6,884 bases of DNA. It comes from Caulobacterales bacterium (lineage in GTDB: Bacteria > Pseudomonadota > Alphaproteobacteria > Caulobacterales > Caulobacteraceae). Location of the stretch: contig CANKEA010000061.1 in NCBI GenBank assembly GCA_947480815.1, positions 1 to 6,884 of the forward strand, written 5' to 3'. Within the stretch, counting starts at the first letter, position 1, and every line of letters starts with the position of its first letter. Made by a program: the position numbers and the translations under genes. Below the pieces are notes generated by a model. The model worked only from the letters and a program-made list of their open reading frames with translations. It searched no databases and was not told the origin of the DNA. Shown here piece after piece: positions 1-6,504 of this stretch.

Positions 1-26
1 AGGCGCGCGCGCCTTACCTTTGAGCC

Positions 27-1457
27 ATGACAGCTCAGTTTGTAGCCCCTTCCTTGCTCGATGCCGCCGGCGTCGACCCCAAGTCCGCCCAGGACGTGCT
101 TGGCGACGCGCTCGCCGGTGCCGACGATGGCGAACTGTTCCTCGAGCGTGCCGAAAGCGAGAGCTTCGTGTTCGACGATGGGCGACTGAAGACCGCCTCA
201 TACGATGCCAGCGAAGGCTTCGGCCTGCGCGTCGTGGCCGGCGAAACGGCCGGTTACGCCCATGCTTCAGAGATTTCCCTGCCCGCCATTACCCGCGCCG
301 CCCAGAGCGCGCGGCTAGCCAAGCGAGGCTATAGCGGCGTAGCCGCCGAGGGCCCGCGCCCGACCAATGCCAAGCTCTATGGCGAGGAAAATCCGGTCAG
401 CGACCCCGCCTTCGCCGACAAGGTGGCGCTGCTGCAGGAGATCGACGCCTTCGCCCGCAAGCGCGATTCTCGGGTCTGCCAGGTGATGGCCAGCCTGCAC
501 GGTGAGCGCCGCGTGGTGGAAATCCTGCGCGCCGACGGGCGACTGATTCGCGATGTGCGCCCGCTGGTGCGGGTGAATGTTCAAGTTACCGTCGATAAGG
601 ATGGACGGCGCGAGACCGGCTCGTCCGGCGCGGGCGGCCGCGCCAGCTTCGACGCCTGGATCAGCCCTGAAAAATGGCAGGACCAGGTTGACGAGGCTCT
701 GCGCCAGGCGGTGGTCAACCTTGATGCCATTTCTTGCCCCGCCGGCGAGATGGACGTGGTGATCGGACCGGGCTGGAACGGGGTTCTGCTGCACGAGGCT
801 ATTGGACATGGCCTCGAGGGCGACTTCAATCGCAAGGGAATCAGCGCCTTTTCCGGCAGAATTGGCGAGCATGTCGCCGCAAAGGGCGTGACCGTATTCG
901 ACGACGGCTCGATCCCGGGCCGCCGCGGCTCGCTGACCATCGACGACGAAGGCACCCCGACCAGCCGAACCATCCTGATCGAGGACGGAATCCTGGTGGG
1001 CTACATGCATGATCGCATGAGCGCCCGCCTGATGGGAATGCAGGCCACGGGCAATGGCCGGCGTCAATCCTATGCCCACATGCCCATGCCGCGCATGACC
1101 AACACCGGCATGTTGGCCGGCGAACATGACCCAGCCGAGATGATCGCGTCGATGAAGCGCGGCCTCTACTGTTCCAACTTCGGGGGCGGCCAGGTAGACA
1201 TCACCAACGGCAAGTTCGTGTTCCAGTGCACCGAGGCCTACATGGTCGAGGACGGCAAGATCACGTCGCCGGTAAAGGGGGCCACCCTGATCGGCGACGG
1301 CCCTAGCGCCCTGACCCGTGTCACCATGATCGGCAACGATTTCGACTTCGATCCCGGAATCGGCGTCTGCGGCAAGTCCGGCCAGGGCGTGCCGGTCGGC
1401 GTGGGCCAACCGTCAGTGAAAATCGCAGGGCTTACCGTGGGCGGAACCTCGCTCTAA
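27..1457 (+). CDS. tldD: TldD metalloprotease subunit (TldD/PmbA family)
   Basis: This 476-residue protein matches TldD in length and along its whole sequence. TldD is the zinc-bearing subunit of the cytoplasmic TldD/TldE (PmbA) protease, which in E. coli degrades unfolded peptides, trims the microcin B17 leader and acts on the CcdA antitoxin. The sequence shows the HExxxH metal motif as HEAIGHGLE (His256, Glu257, His261), then a conserved stretch near residues 290-311 (FDDG, GRRGS, DDEGTPT). Near the C-terminus is CGKSGQGVPVG, in which Cys448 is the likely third zinc ligand by analogy with E. coli TldD. The N-terminal half (about 1-230) is the substrate-enclosing domain of the family, and no signal peptide is visible. 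The ATG at 27 gives a normal family N-terminus, although the upstream ribosome binding site is poor and only 26 bases of upstream sequence are visible. No tldE/pmbA lies in the window. The gene converges on the OPT transporter gene. Confidence 0.96.
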   Translation: MTAQFVAPSLLDAAGVDPKSAQDVLGDALAGADDGELFLERAESESFVFDDGRLKTASYDASEGFGLRVVAGETAGYAHASEISLPAITRAAQSARLAKRGYSGVAAEGPRPTNAKLYGEENPVSDPAFADKVALLQEIDAFARKRDSRVCQVMASLHGERRVVEILRADGRLIRDVRPLVRVNVQVTVDKDGRRETGSSGAGGRASFDAWISPEKWQDQVDEALRQAVVNLDAISCPAGEMDVVIGPGWNGVLLHEAIGHGLEGDFNRKGISAFSGRIGEHVAAKGVTVFDDGSIPGRRGSLTIDDEGTPTSRTILIEDGILVGYMHDRMSARLMGMQATGNGRRQSYAHMPMPRMTNTGMLAGEHDPAEMIASMKRGLYCSNFGGGQVDITNGKFVFQCTEAYMVEDGKITSPVKGATLIGDGPSALTRVTMIGNDFDFDPGIGVCGKSGQGVPVGVGQPSVKIAGLTVGGTSL

Positions 1458-1484
1458 CGCGGGCGTCAGCAGACCATCCGTATC

Positions 1485-3527
1485 CTACGAATCGCCCGAG
1501 GATTCCCCCAGCGCTCGCGTCCAGCGGTAGAGGCTGAAGGCCAGGACGACGAACCCGACCAGGCCCAGCCAAGTGGCTGGGGTCTCAAAATTTTGTACCA
1601 CGGCAAAGGGCTCGCCCTTGCCGGTGGCGACGATGATCCCGGCCAAGACCACGCTGAACAGGCTCTCGCCAACGATTAGACCCGAGGCCAGCAGCACCCC
1701 AAGCCGACGCGCCGCCTCCGGCCTCTTGCCTTGGGCGCACCACCGGTCATAGGCCCAGCCCGCAAAGGCACCGACAATCACAGGCGTGGTCACCCCGGTG
1801 GGCAGATAGATCGCCAAGCCGACGGCGAGCGGGGGCAAGCTGAAGCGGCTCGTGCGACGTAGGGTCTCGTTGATGGCAATCAGCACGGCCCCGAGCAGAG
1901 CGCCGATGCCGATCAGACTCCAGTCGAGGTTGCCCTCGATTACCCCCTTGGCCAGGGTCGAGATCAGGGTGGCCTGGGGCGCGGGAAGGGGCTGCGAGGC
2001 CACGGCGACGACATTGGGCGCGCCGGCGAAGCCATAGGCGTGGTTCAACAGATCGAGGACCGGCGAGATCACCAGCGAGCCAGCCACCACGCCAATCACC
2101 AGCGCCACCTGTTGGCACCAAGGCGTCGCCCCGACCAGTTGGCCCGTCTTGAGGTCTTGCAGATTGTCATTGGCCGAGACGGCGACGGCTATGATGATCG
2201 AGGTTACAAACAGGGCGAAGGCCACCAGGGCATGTCCGTCCGGATCCCAGCCCGTGCCCTTGGCCAGGGCCGCCAGCACCACGGCCGAGCCCAGCACCGC
2301 AAGAATGCCCACGCCTGAAACGGGGCTCTGCGATGTGCCAATCAACCCGGCCATATAGCCGCAGACCGCTGCCACGAAGAAACCGCCAACGATCACATAG
2401 CCGATGGTGATGGCGATCAGACTGCCCGTATGTGGGCTCAGAACTGTGCCGACTAAAAAGGCATGGACCAGGAAGCCTACCGGAATCAAACAGGCCAGGC
2501 TGACGATGGCCATAATCCCAATCGGGATGTCGCGTTCGGTCAGGGGGAGGGTTTCGTCACCGGCCTGCATGCGGGATTGCGCCGCCAGGGCGTTGTTCAG
2601 GCCGGTCCAGATCGGTCCTGCCAGCTTGCCCAAGGTCCAGACCGCCGCCGCGGCAATGGTCCCGGCCCCGATAAACCGCACCTGTGTCTTCCAAATGGTG
2701 GTCGCGGCCTCAGCCGCCGGGCCGGTCACATGGTGCAAAACCGTGAGCAGGGGCGTGGCGATACCCCAGGAAATGATCAGCCCGGTCAGAATGGCCACGC
2801 CAACTGTGACGCCCATCAGGTGGCCTGCGCCCAGCAGGGCCAAAGACAGCGAACCGCCGATACCCGTGGCCGCAGGGCCGATACGAAAGAAGGCGTTGAC
2901 CTCGGCGGCCGCCAGTTTCATGGCGGCGGCCAGACTGTAGCCCGCGGCGGCGACGGCACCGGTGATCAGGGTCTTGAGCCCTGCCGTCTCTTCCTGCGCA
3001 CCCGATCGAGTTCCTGAACCGACCTTGATCACTTCGGCGGCGGCGACACCCTCCGGGTAGGGCAGGTCCGATTGCACCACCAGGGCCCGTCGCAGCGGAA
3101 TGGTGAACATCACGCCCAAAATGCCGCCCGAAGCGCAGATGCCGAAGGTCAGCCAAAAGGGGAAATTGGTCCACCAGCCCACCATCACCAGGCCAGGCAG
3201 CACAAAGATCACCGACGCCATGGCACCAGCGGCCGAGGCCACCGTCTGGACGATATTGTTTTCTTGGATAGTTACCCCGCCGAACCGCTGCAGTAGAGCC
3301 ATGGAAATCACCGCGGCTGGAATTGCCGTGGAAAAGGTCAGGCCAACCTTCAGCCCCAGATAGACGTTGGCGGCCGTGAACACTGCCGTGATCGCCACCC
3401 CCAGGATTATTCCGCGCAGGGTCAGTTCATTGCGGTTCAAGTCAGGGGCTCCAGGGTTATCACCACCCAGTCGGTCAGGCGCGCGAACCTTACCAATAGG
3501 CGCAGTCGCTGAAGGCTGCGGCGACAT
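1485..3527 (-). CDS. OPT family oligopeptide/metal-chelate transporter
   Basis: This is a 680-residue, very hydrophobic inner-membrane protein with roughly 14-16 predicted membrane segments. It has the hallmarks of the bacterial branch of the OPT superfamily: an ELTLRGIILG entry to the first helix (34-43), NVYLGLKVGLT (54-64) with IPAA after it, ENNIVQTVASAAG (89-101), DLPYPEGVAAAEVIK (154-168), YMAGLIGTSQSPVSGVGI (391-408), NDNLQDLKTG (453-462) and LPPLAVGLAIYLPTG (564-578). OPT proteins are secondary importers, usually proton-coupled; known substrates in the superfamily are small peptides, glutathione and metal-chelator complexes. The substrate here cannot be read from sequence. The chosen ATG lies 38 bp inside gshA, in another frame, with a GGAA five bases upstream. 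A TTG at 3440-3438, preceded by GGAG, would remove the overlap and give 651 residues without touching the conserved core. The overlap suggests co-transcription with gshA. It ends 27 bp from the convergent tldD. Confidence 0.93.
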   Translation of the reverse strand: MSPQPSATAPIGKVRAPDRLGGDNPGAPDLNRNELTLRGIILGVAITAVFTAANVYLGLKVGLTFSTAIPAAVISMALLQRFGGVTIQENNIVQTVASAAGAMASVIFVLPGLVMVGWWTNFPFWLTFGICASGGILGVMFTIPLRRALVVQSDLPYPEGVAAAEVIKVGSGTRSGAQEETAGLKTLITGAVAAAGYSLAAAMKLAAAEVNAFFRIGPAATGIGGSLSLALLGAGHLMGVTVGVAILTGLIISWGIATPLLTVLHHVTGPAAEAATTIWKTQVRFIGAGTIAAAAVWTLGKLAGPIWTGLNNALAAQSRMQAGDETLPLTERDIPIGIMAIVSLACLIPVGFLVHAFLVGTVLSPHTGSLIAITIGYVIVGGFFVAAVCGYMAGLIGTSQSPVSGVGILAVLGSAVVLAALAKGTGWDPDGHALVAFALFVTSIIIAVAVSANDNLQDLKTGQLVGATPWCQQVALVIGVVAGSLVISPVLDLLNHAYGFAGAPNVVAVASQPLPAPQATLISTLAKGVIEGNLDWSLIGIGALLGAVLIAINETLRRTSRFSLPPLAVGLAIYLPTGVTTPVIVGAFAGWAYDRWCAQGKRPEAARRLGVLLASGLIVGESLFSVVLAGIIVATGKGEPFAVVQNFETPATWLGLVGFVVLAFSLYRWTRALGESSGDS

Positions 3528-4851
3528 TGCCGTTCCATTCGCCGTGGAATTTCTTCAGCAGGCGCTCGGCCGGTGTGATCCCGGTCTCGGCTATGGCCTC
3601 CAGCACTTCAAGATGGCCGGTTTCGTCATTTGCGGCATTGGACGCCTGCGCCCGACTGGCCAGACCCTGCTTGGCGATGGCGACCATATCGACCGCCACA
3701 TCGCGAACCGTTCGTCCAGCCACGATCGCCTTCAATCCCAGCCGCGGCACATCAGCGCGAAGACGAGCGCGATCCTCTGCCGTCCAGCCGTTGATCAGCG
3801 ACAGGGCCGCTTTCAAGGCGGCGTCATCGTAGAAAATGCCCACCCACAGCGCCGGCAAGGCCACCAGCATGTCGAGCGGCCCGGCGTCGGCACCGCGCAT
3901 TTCAAGATAGCTCTTGAGGCGCACTTCCGGGAACAGGGTACTGGTGTGGTCGATCCAATCCTTCAGGTGCGGGCGTTCGCCTGGCAGGGCTGGCAGGCGG
4001 CCGTCCATGAAATCACGGAAAGACTGGCCGGCGGCGTCGATATATTTGCCGTCGCGCTTGACGAAATACATCGGCACATCGAGCGCATAGCGGGCATAGG
4101 TCTCGAAGCCAAAGCCGTCTTCGAATACGAAATCCAGCAGGCCGGTGCGGTCGGGATCGGTGTCGGTCCAGACGTTCGCGCGCGTGCTCAAAAAGCCGTT
4201 GGGGCGCCCTTCGGTGAAGGGCGAGTTGGCGAACAGGGCGGTGGCGATAGGTTGCAGCGCAAGGCTGGCGCGAAACTTGCATACCATGTCGGATTCGGAG
4301 CCGAAATCCAGATTGGCCTGTACCGTGCAGGTGCGCAGCATCATATCGAGGCCAAGGCCGCCCACCTTGGGCATGTAGCGCCGCATAATATCGTAGCGCC
4401 CCTTGGGCATGACTTCGGCCTGGTCGCGGCGGATGGTGGGGTGGAAGCCAAGGGTCAAGAAGCCAAGGCCGAGGTCACCGCCGATGGCCTTGGTCTCATC
4501 CAGATGGCTGACCGTCTCGTCATGGATCTGATGAATCGTTTCCAGCGGCGCACCGGAAAGTTCGAACTGGCCGCCGGGCTCCAGGCTGATGTTCGCGCCG
4601 CGCCGCTCCAGGCCGATGACGGTCTGGCCTTCCATGACCGGTTTCCAGCCAAAGCGGTCTTGCAGCCCCTGCATGAGGGCGTGAATGCCATTTGGCCCAT
4701 CATAGGCGACGGTCGAATAATCGGCGCGGTGGAAACCGAACTTCTCGTGCTCGGCGCCAACGCGCCAAGTGTTGGCAGGCTTGCAGCCGTCGGCGAACCA
4801 CGCCGTGAGGTCTTCGGGCGTCAAGGGCCGCTCGTCGATCACTGCGTCCAT
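3490..4851 (-). CDS. gshA: Glutamate-cysteine ligase (plant/alphaproteobacterial type)
   Basis: GshA joins the gamma-carboxyl of glutamate to cysteine using ATP, giving gamma-glutamylcysteine, the first and usually rate-limiting step of cytoplasmic glutathione synthesis. The 453-residue length and motifs fit the GCS2-like family shared by alphaproteobacteria and plants, not the enterobacterial enzyme. Visible landmarks are GAEHEKFGF (32-40), ISLEPGGQFELSGAPL (88-103), PKGRYDIMRRYMP (149-161), MLRTCTVQANLDF (171-183), ANSPFTEGRPNGF (209-220) followed by STRANVWTDTD, LFPEVRLKSYLEMRGAD (306-322) and TPAERLL near 426-432. Four cysteines are present (23, 175, 191, 450). The ATG start is supported by a strong AGGGAG six bases upstream. 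rsmE lies 54 bp upstream on the same strand, and the 3' end overlaps the OPT transporter start by 38 bp, so the three may form one transcript. The gshB gene for the second step is not in the window. Confidence 0.96.
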   Translation of the reverse strand: MDAVIDERPLTPEDLTAWFADGCKPANTWRVGAEHEKFGFHRADYSTVAYDGPNGIHALMQGLQDRFGWKPVMEGQTVIGLERRGANISLEPGGQFELSGAPLETIHQIHDETVSHLDETKAIGGDLGLGFLTLGFHPTIRRDQAEVMPKGRYDIMRRYMPKVGGLGLDMMLRTCTVQANLDFGSESDMVCKFRASLALQPIATALFANSPFTEGRPNGFLSTRANVWTDTDPDRTGLLDFVFEDGFGFETYARYALDVPMYFVKRDGKYIDAAGQSFRDFMDGRLPALPGERPHLKDWIDHTSTLFPEVRLKSYLEMRGADAGPLDMLVALPALWVGIFYDDAALKAALSLINGWTAEDRARLRADVPRLGLKAIVAGRTVRDVAVDMVAIAKQGLASRAQASNAANDETGHLEVLEAIAETGITPAERLLKKFHGEWNGNVAAAFSDCAYW

Positions 4852-4857
4852 GCGCTA

Positions 4858-4863
4858 CTCCCT
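4858..4863 (-). promoter_or_regulatory. Ribosome binding site of gshA
   Basis: AGGGAG on the minus strand, six bases before the ATG at 4851. It is one of the two clearest Shine-Dalgarno sequences in the window and fixes the gshA start. It suggests gshA is translated independently of rsmE, whose stop codon lies 54 bp upstream. Confidence 0.75.
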
Positions 4864-4905
4864 AGATCCGGCCAAACACGCCGCCGGGCGTTCTTGAAAA
4901 CTGCT

Positions 4906-5670
4906 CTAGCTGTTGTGGCGGTTGGACGCCACCGGATCGGCACCGCGCCAGTCACCCATCGCCGCCTGCCAAAGCGTCATGGCGGCGATGGCGGCGGTGT
5001 CAGACCGCAGTATACGCGGCCCGAGCGTCACTGGCGTGACATTGGGCATGGCACGCAAGACAACTCGCTCTTCAGGCGCAAAACCGCCCTCGGGCCCTAT
5101 CAGGATCGACCAGCCGCCGCCCTCACTGGCCGTTGCGGTTCGCAGCCCCTGCAGGACGTCTGGCGCCTCGCCGGCCTCATCGCAGTACAAAAGACCACGT
5201 TCGGCGGGAAAGGCGCTCAGGATTCGGTCGAGTTTCTGCACCTCGACGATTTCCGGTACATCCAGCCGACCGGTCTGTTCAGCGGCCTCTTCGGCTATGG
5301 CCGAAAGACGTTCGACCCTAGCGCGGTCGGCATTCGAACGACGAGACTGAGCCAGGACAACCCGGCGCGCACCCAACTCGGCGGCCTTTTCTACGATGGT
5401 TTCCAGGCGGGACCGCTTGACCATGGCGATAATCAGATCGAGGTCAAGCCCCACGGTCTGGGGCCGGTTCAGTCCGGTGCAGAGCAGGGCAACCCCACGC
5501 TTGGTCGCGTCGCTGAGCACGGCCCGCCACTCACCATCCCGGCCATTGAACAGCAAGACTTCACCGCCGAGGGTCAGCCGCATCACGGCCGTCAGGTACC
5601 GGGCCTGGTCCGGACGGGGGTCCACGCGCGCGCCCAGTGCCAAGACATCGGAAACGAAAAGCCGGATCAT
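4906..5670 (-). CDS. rsmE: 16S rRNA (uracil-1498-N3)-methyltransferase RsmE
   Basis: RsmE transfers a methyl group from S-adenosylmethionine to N3 of U1498 in 16S rRNA, near the decoding site of the 30S subunit. The 254-residue protein has the usual two parts: a PUA-like RNA-binding domain (about 1-70, with ARYLTAVMRL at 23-32 in the place of the family HYLxxVLR motif) and a SPOUT methyltransferase domain (about 75-240). The SPOUT knot signatures are plain: VEKAAELGARR (93-103), EEAAEQTGR (127-135), LIGPEGGFAPEE (190-201) and LGPRILRSDTAAIAAM (216-231). The start is the first ATG of the frame and gives a normal family N-terminus (MIRLFVSD), though no good ribosome binding site precedes it. 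It is probably the first gene of the rsmE-gshA-OPT cluster and faces ppk2 across 75 bp. The C-terminal tail after residue 242 is not conserved. Confidence 0.95.
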   Translation of the reverse strand: MIRLFVSDVLALGARVDPRPDQARYLTAVMRLTLGGEVLLFNGRDGEWRAVLSDATKRGVALLCTGLNRPQTVGLDLDLIIAMVKRSRLETIVEKAAELGARRVVLAQSRRSNADRARVERLSAIAEEAAEQTGRLDVPEIVEVQKLDRILSAFPAERGLLYCDEAGEAPDVLQGLRTATASEGGGWSILIGPEGGFAPEERVVLRAMPNVTPVTLGPRILRSDTAAIAAMTLWQAAMGDWRGADPVASNRHNS

Positions 5671-5745
5671 TGGCGATGATCTAGGGTCGAATGCTTCGCT
5701 TCGCCAGTAGCCGCGTTTAAGGTCCCCACGCTAAGGGGGAACATC
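5671..5745. promoter_or_regulatory. Divergent intergenic region between rsmE and ppk2
   Basis: These 75 bp separate two outward-facing genes, so promoters for both the rsmE cluster and ppk2 probably lie here or extend into the opposing coding sequence. I could not identify a convincing -35/-10 pair on either strand. The region holds a CGAA-TGC-TTCG mini-palindrome (5688-5698), a tandem GCTTC repeat beside it, and a short inverted repeat overlapping the ppk2 ribosome binding site (TCCCC at 5723-5727 against GGGGA at 5736-5740). The promoter role is inferred from gene orientation alone. Confidence 0.5.
5733..5740 (+). promoter_or_regulatory. Ribosome binding site of ppk2
   Basis: AAGGGGGA lies five bases before the ATG at 5746 and supports that start. 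The same G-run can pair with TCCCC at 5723-5727 (five pairs, eight-base loop), so the site could be partly hidden in the mRNA if transcription starts upstream of 5723. Confidence 0.65.
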
Positions 5746-6504
5746 ATGTCCAGATACAAAGACCAGTTGATCGCCCTTCAGGCCGGCTTGGTCGCGCTCC
5801 AGCAACAGGCCATCGCGTCCGGCGAGCGTATCGTTGTTGTGCTGGAGGGCCGCGACACCGCCGGCAAGGACGGGGCTATAAAACGGATCGCCGAACATAT
5901 GTCGGTGCGTAACACCCGCATTGTCGCCCTGCCTAGGCCTTCAGATGTTCAACGCGGCCAGTGGTATTTTCAGCGCTATATCGATCAGCTGCCGACCGCT
6001 GGCGAGGTCGTTATCTTCAATCGCTCCTGGTACAATCGGGCGGGCGTGGAGGTCGTGATGGGGTTTTCTACCCCCGAGGAGCAGGCACAGTTCCTCGAAC
6101 AGGCGCCGGACGTGGAAAAACTGCTGGTCGATTCGGGCATCCGCCTGATCAAGCTGTGGCTCGATGTCAGCCGCGAGGAGCAGGCCAAGCGCCTCAAGGC
6201 GCGCCGCACCGATCCGTTGAAGGCTCTGAAGATCAGCCCGCTCGACGCCGTCGCCGAGGACCGCTGGAAAGATTACACCAAGGCCAGAGACAGGATGCTG
6301 CTCGCAACGCACACGCCCTATGCACCTTGGATATGCGTCCGCGCCGACCATAAGAAGCCTGCGCGGCTGGCGATTATTCGCCACCTGCTTTTGACCCTTG
6401 GTGGTAAGGATAAGACCCTACGCAAGGTGGCCGGGGAGAACGATCCTGCCGTGCTGTTTGAGTTCGAGGCCGCAGCCTTGGCCGATGGACGGCTTGAGCG
6501 ATGA
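5746..6504 (+). CDS. ppk2: Polyphosphate kinase 2 (single-domain, PPK2 family)
   Basis: PPK2 enzymes are cytoplasmic P-loop kinases that move phosphate between inorganic polyphosphate and nucleotides, typically making NTP from NDP. The 252-residue protein shows the family core: the Walker A loop LEGRDTAGKDG (33-43, Lys41), RGQWYFQRYIDQLP (70-83), VVIFNRSWYNRAGVE (88-102) at the Walker B position, VMGFS (104-108), a lid region with EEQAKRLKARRTDPLKALK and DRWKDYTKARDRML following it, and the C-terminal ADHKKPARL. It lacks the longer N-terminal extension of many single-domain PPK2 proteins. Several normally conserved positions differ from the consensus I recall: Asn92 where Asp is common, LKALKISPLD for LKxWKLSPMD, and ADHKK for ADDKK. 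The nucleotide preference therefore should not be assumed. The ATG has a strong ribosome binding site. The stop overlaps the ubiA start as ATGA, suggesting a two-gene operon with translational coupling. Confidence 0.93.
   Translation: MSRYKDQLIALQAGLVALQQQAIASGERIVVVLEGRDTAGKDGAIKRIAEHMSVRNTRIVALPRPSDVQRGQWYFQRYIDQLPTAGEVVIFNRSWYNRAGVEVVMGFSTPEEQAQFLEQAPDVEKLLVDSGIRLIKLWLDVSREEQAKRLKARRTDPLKALKISPLDAVAEDRWKDYTKARDRMLLATHTPYAPWICVRADHKKPARLAIIRHLLLTLGGKDKTLRKVAGENDPAVLFEFEAAALADGRLER

Noticed and set aside
2..13. Perfect 12-base palindrome GGCGCGCGCGCC just before tldD.
   Set aside because: It is a simple alternating GC run in GC-rich sequence at the window edge. With no upstream context, an operator or other role cannot be supported.
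315..1409. A 364-codon minus-strand open frame opposite tldD.
   Set aside because: It is in the same antisense codon register with tldD, so the same codon-avoidance explanation applies. It has no recognisable domain, while tldD is unmistakable.
1460..1498. Inverted repeat CGGGCG (1460-1465) and CGCCCG (1493-1498) at the tldD/OPT convergent junction, considered as a bidirectional terminator.
   Set aside because: The stem is six pairs with a 27-base loop, has no T-run on either strand, and one arm lies inside the OPT coding end. It is as likely to be chance.
2404..3017. Two plus-strand open frames of about 180 codons opposite the OPT transporter gene.
   Set aside because: They lie wholly within the clear OPT coding region, have low-complexity compositions and show no recognisable domain or good ribosome binding site.
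4878..4891. Hairpin ACGCC-GCCG-GGCGT between rsmE and gshA, considered as an rsmE terminator or gshA attenuator.
   Set aside because: It has only five pairs, and on the minus strand it is followed by a run of just three T. It is too weak to call, though it could reduce read-through slightly.
3367..5679. A 770-codon plus-strand open frame running antisense across gshA, the 54-bp spacer and rsmE.
   Set aside because: Its codons are exactly in register with the antisense of both gshA and rsmE, so its stops would require TTA, CTA or TCA in the real genes, codons that GC-rich genomes avoid. The 54-bp spacer is a multiple of three, which keeps the register. The translation is rich in Gly, His, Gln and Arg, as expected of a shadow, with no recognisable domain, whereas both minus-strand genes are clear family members.
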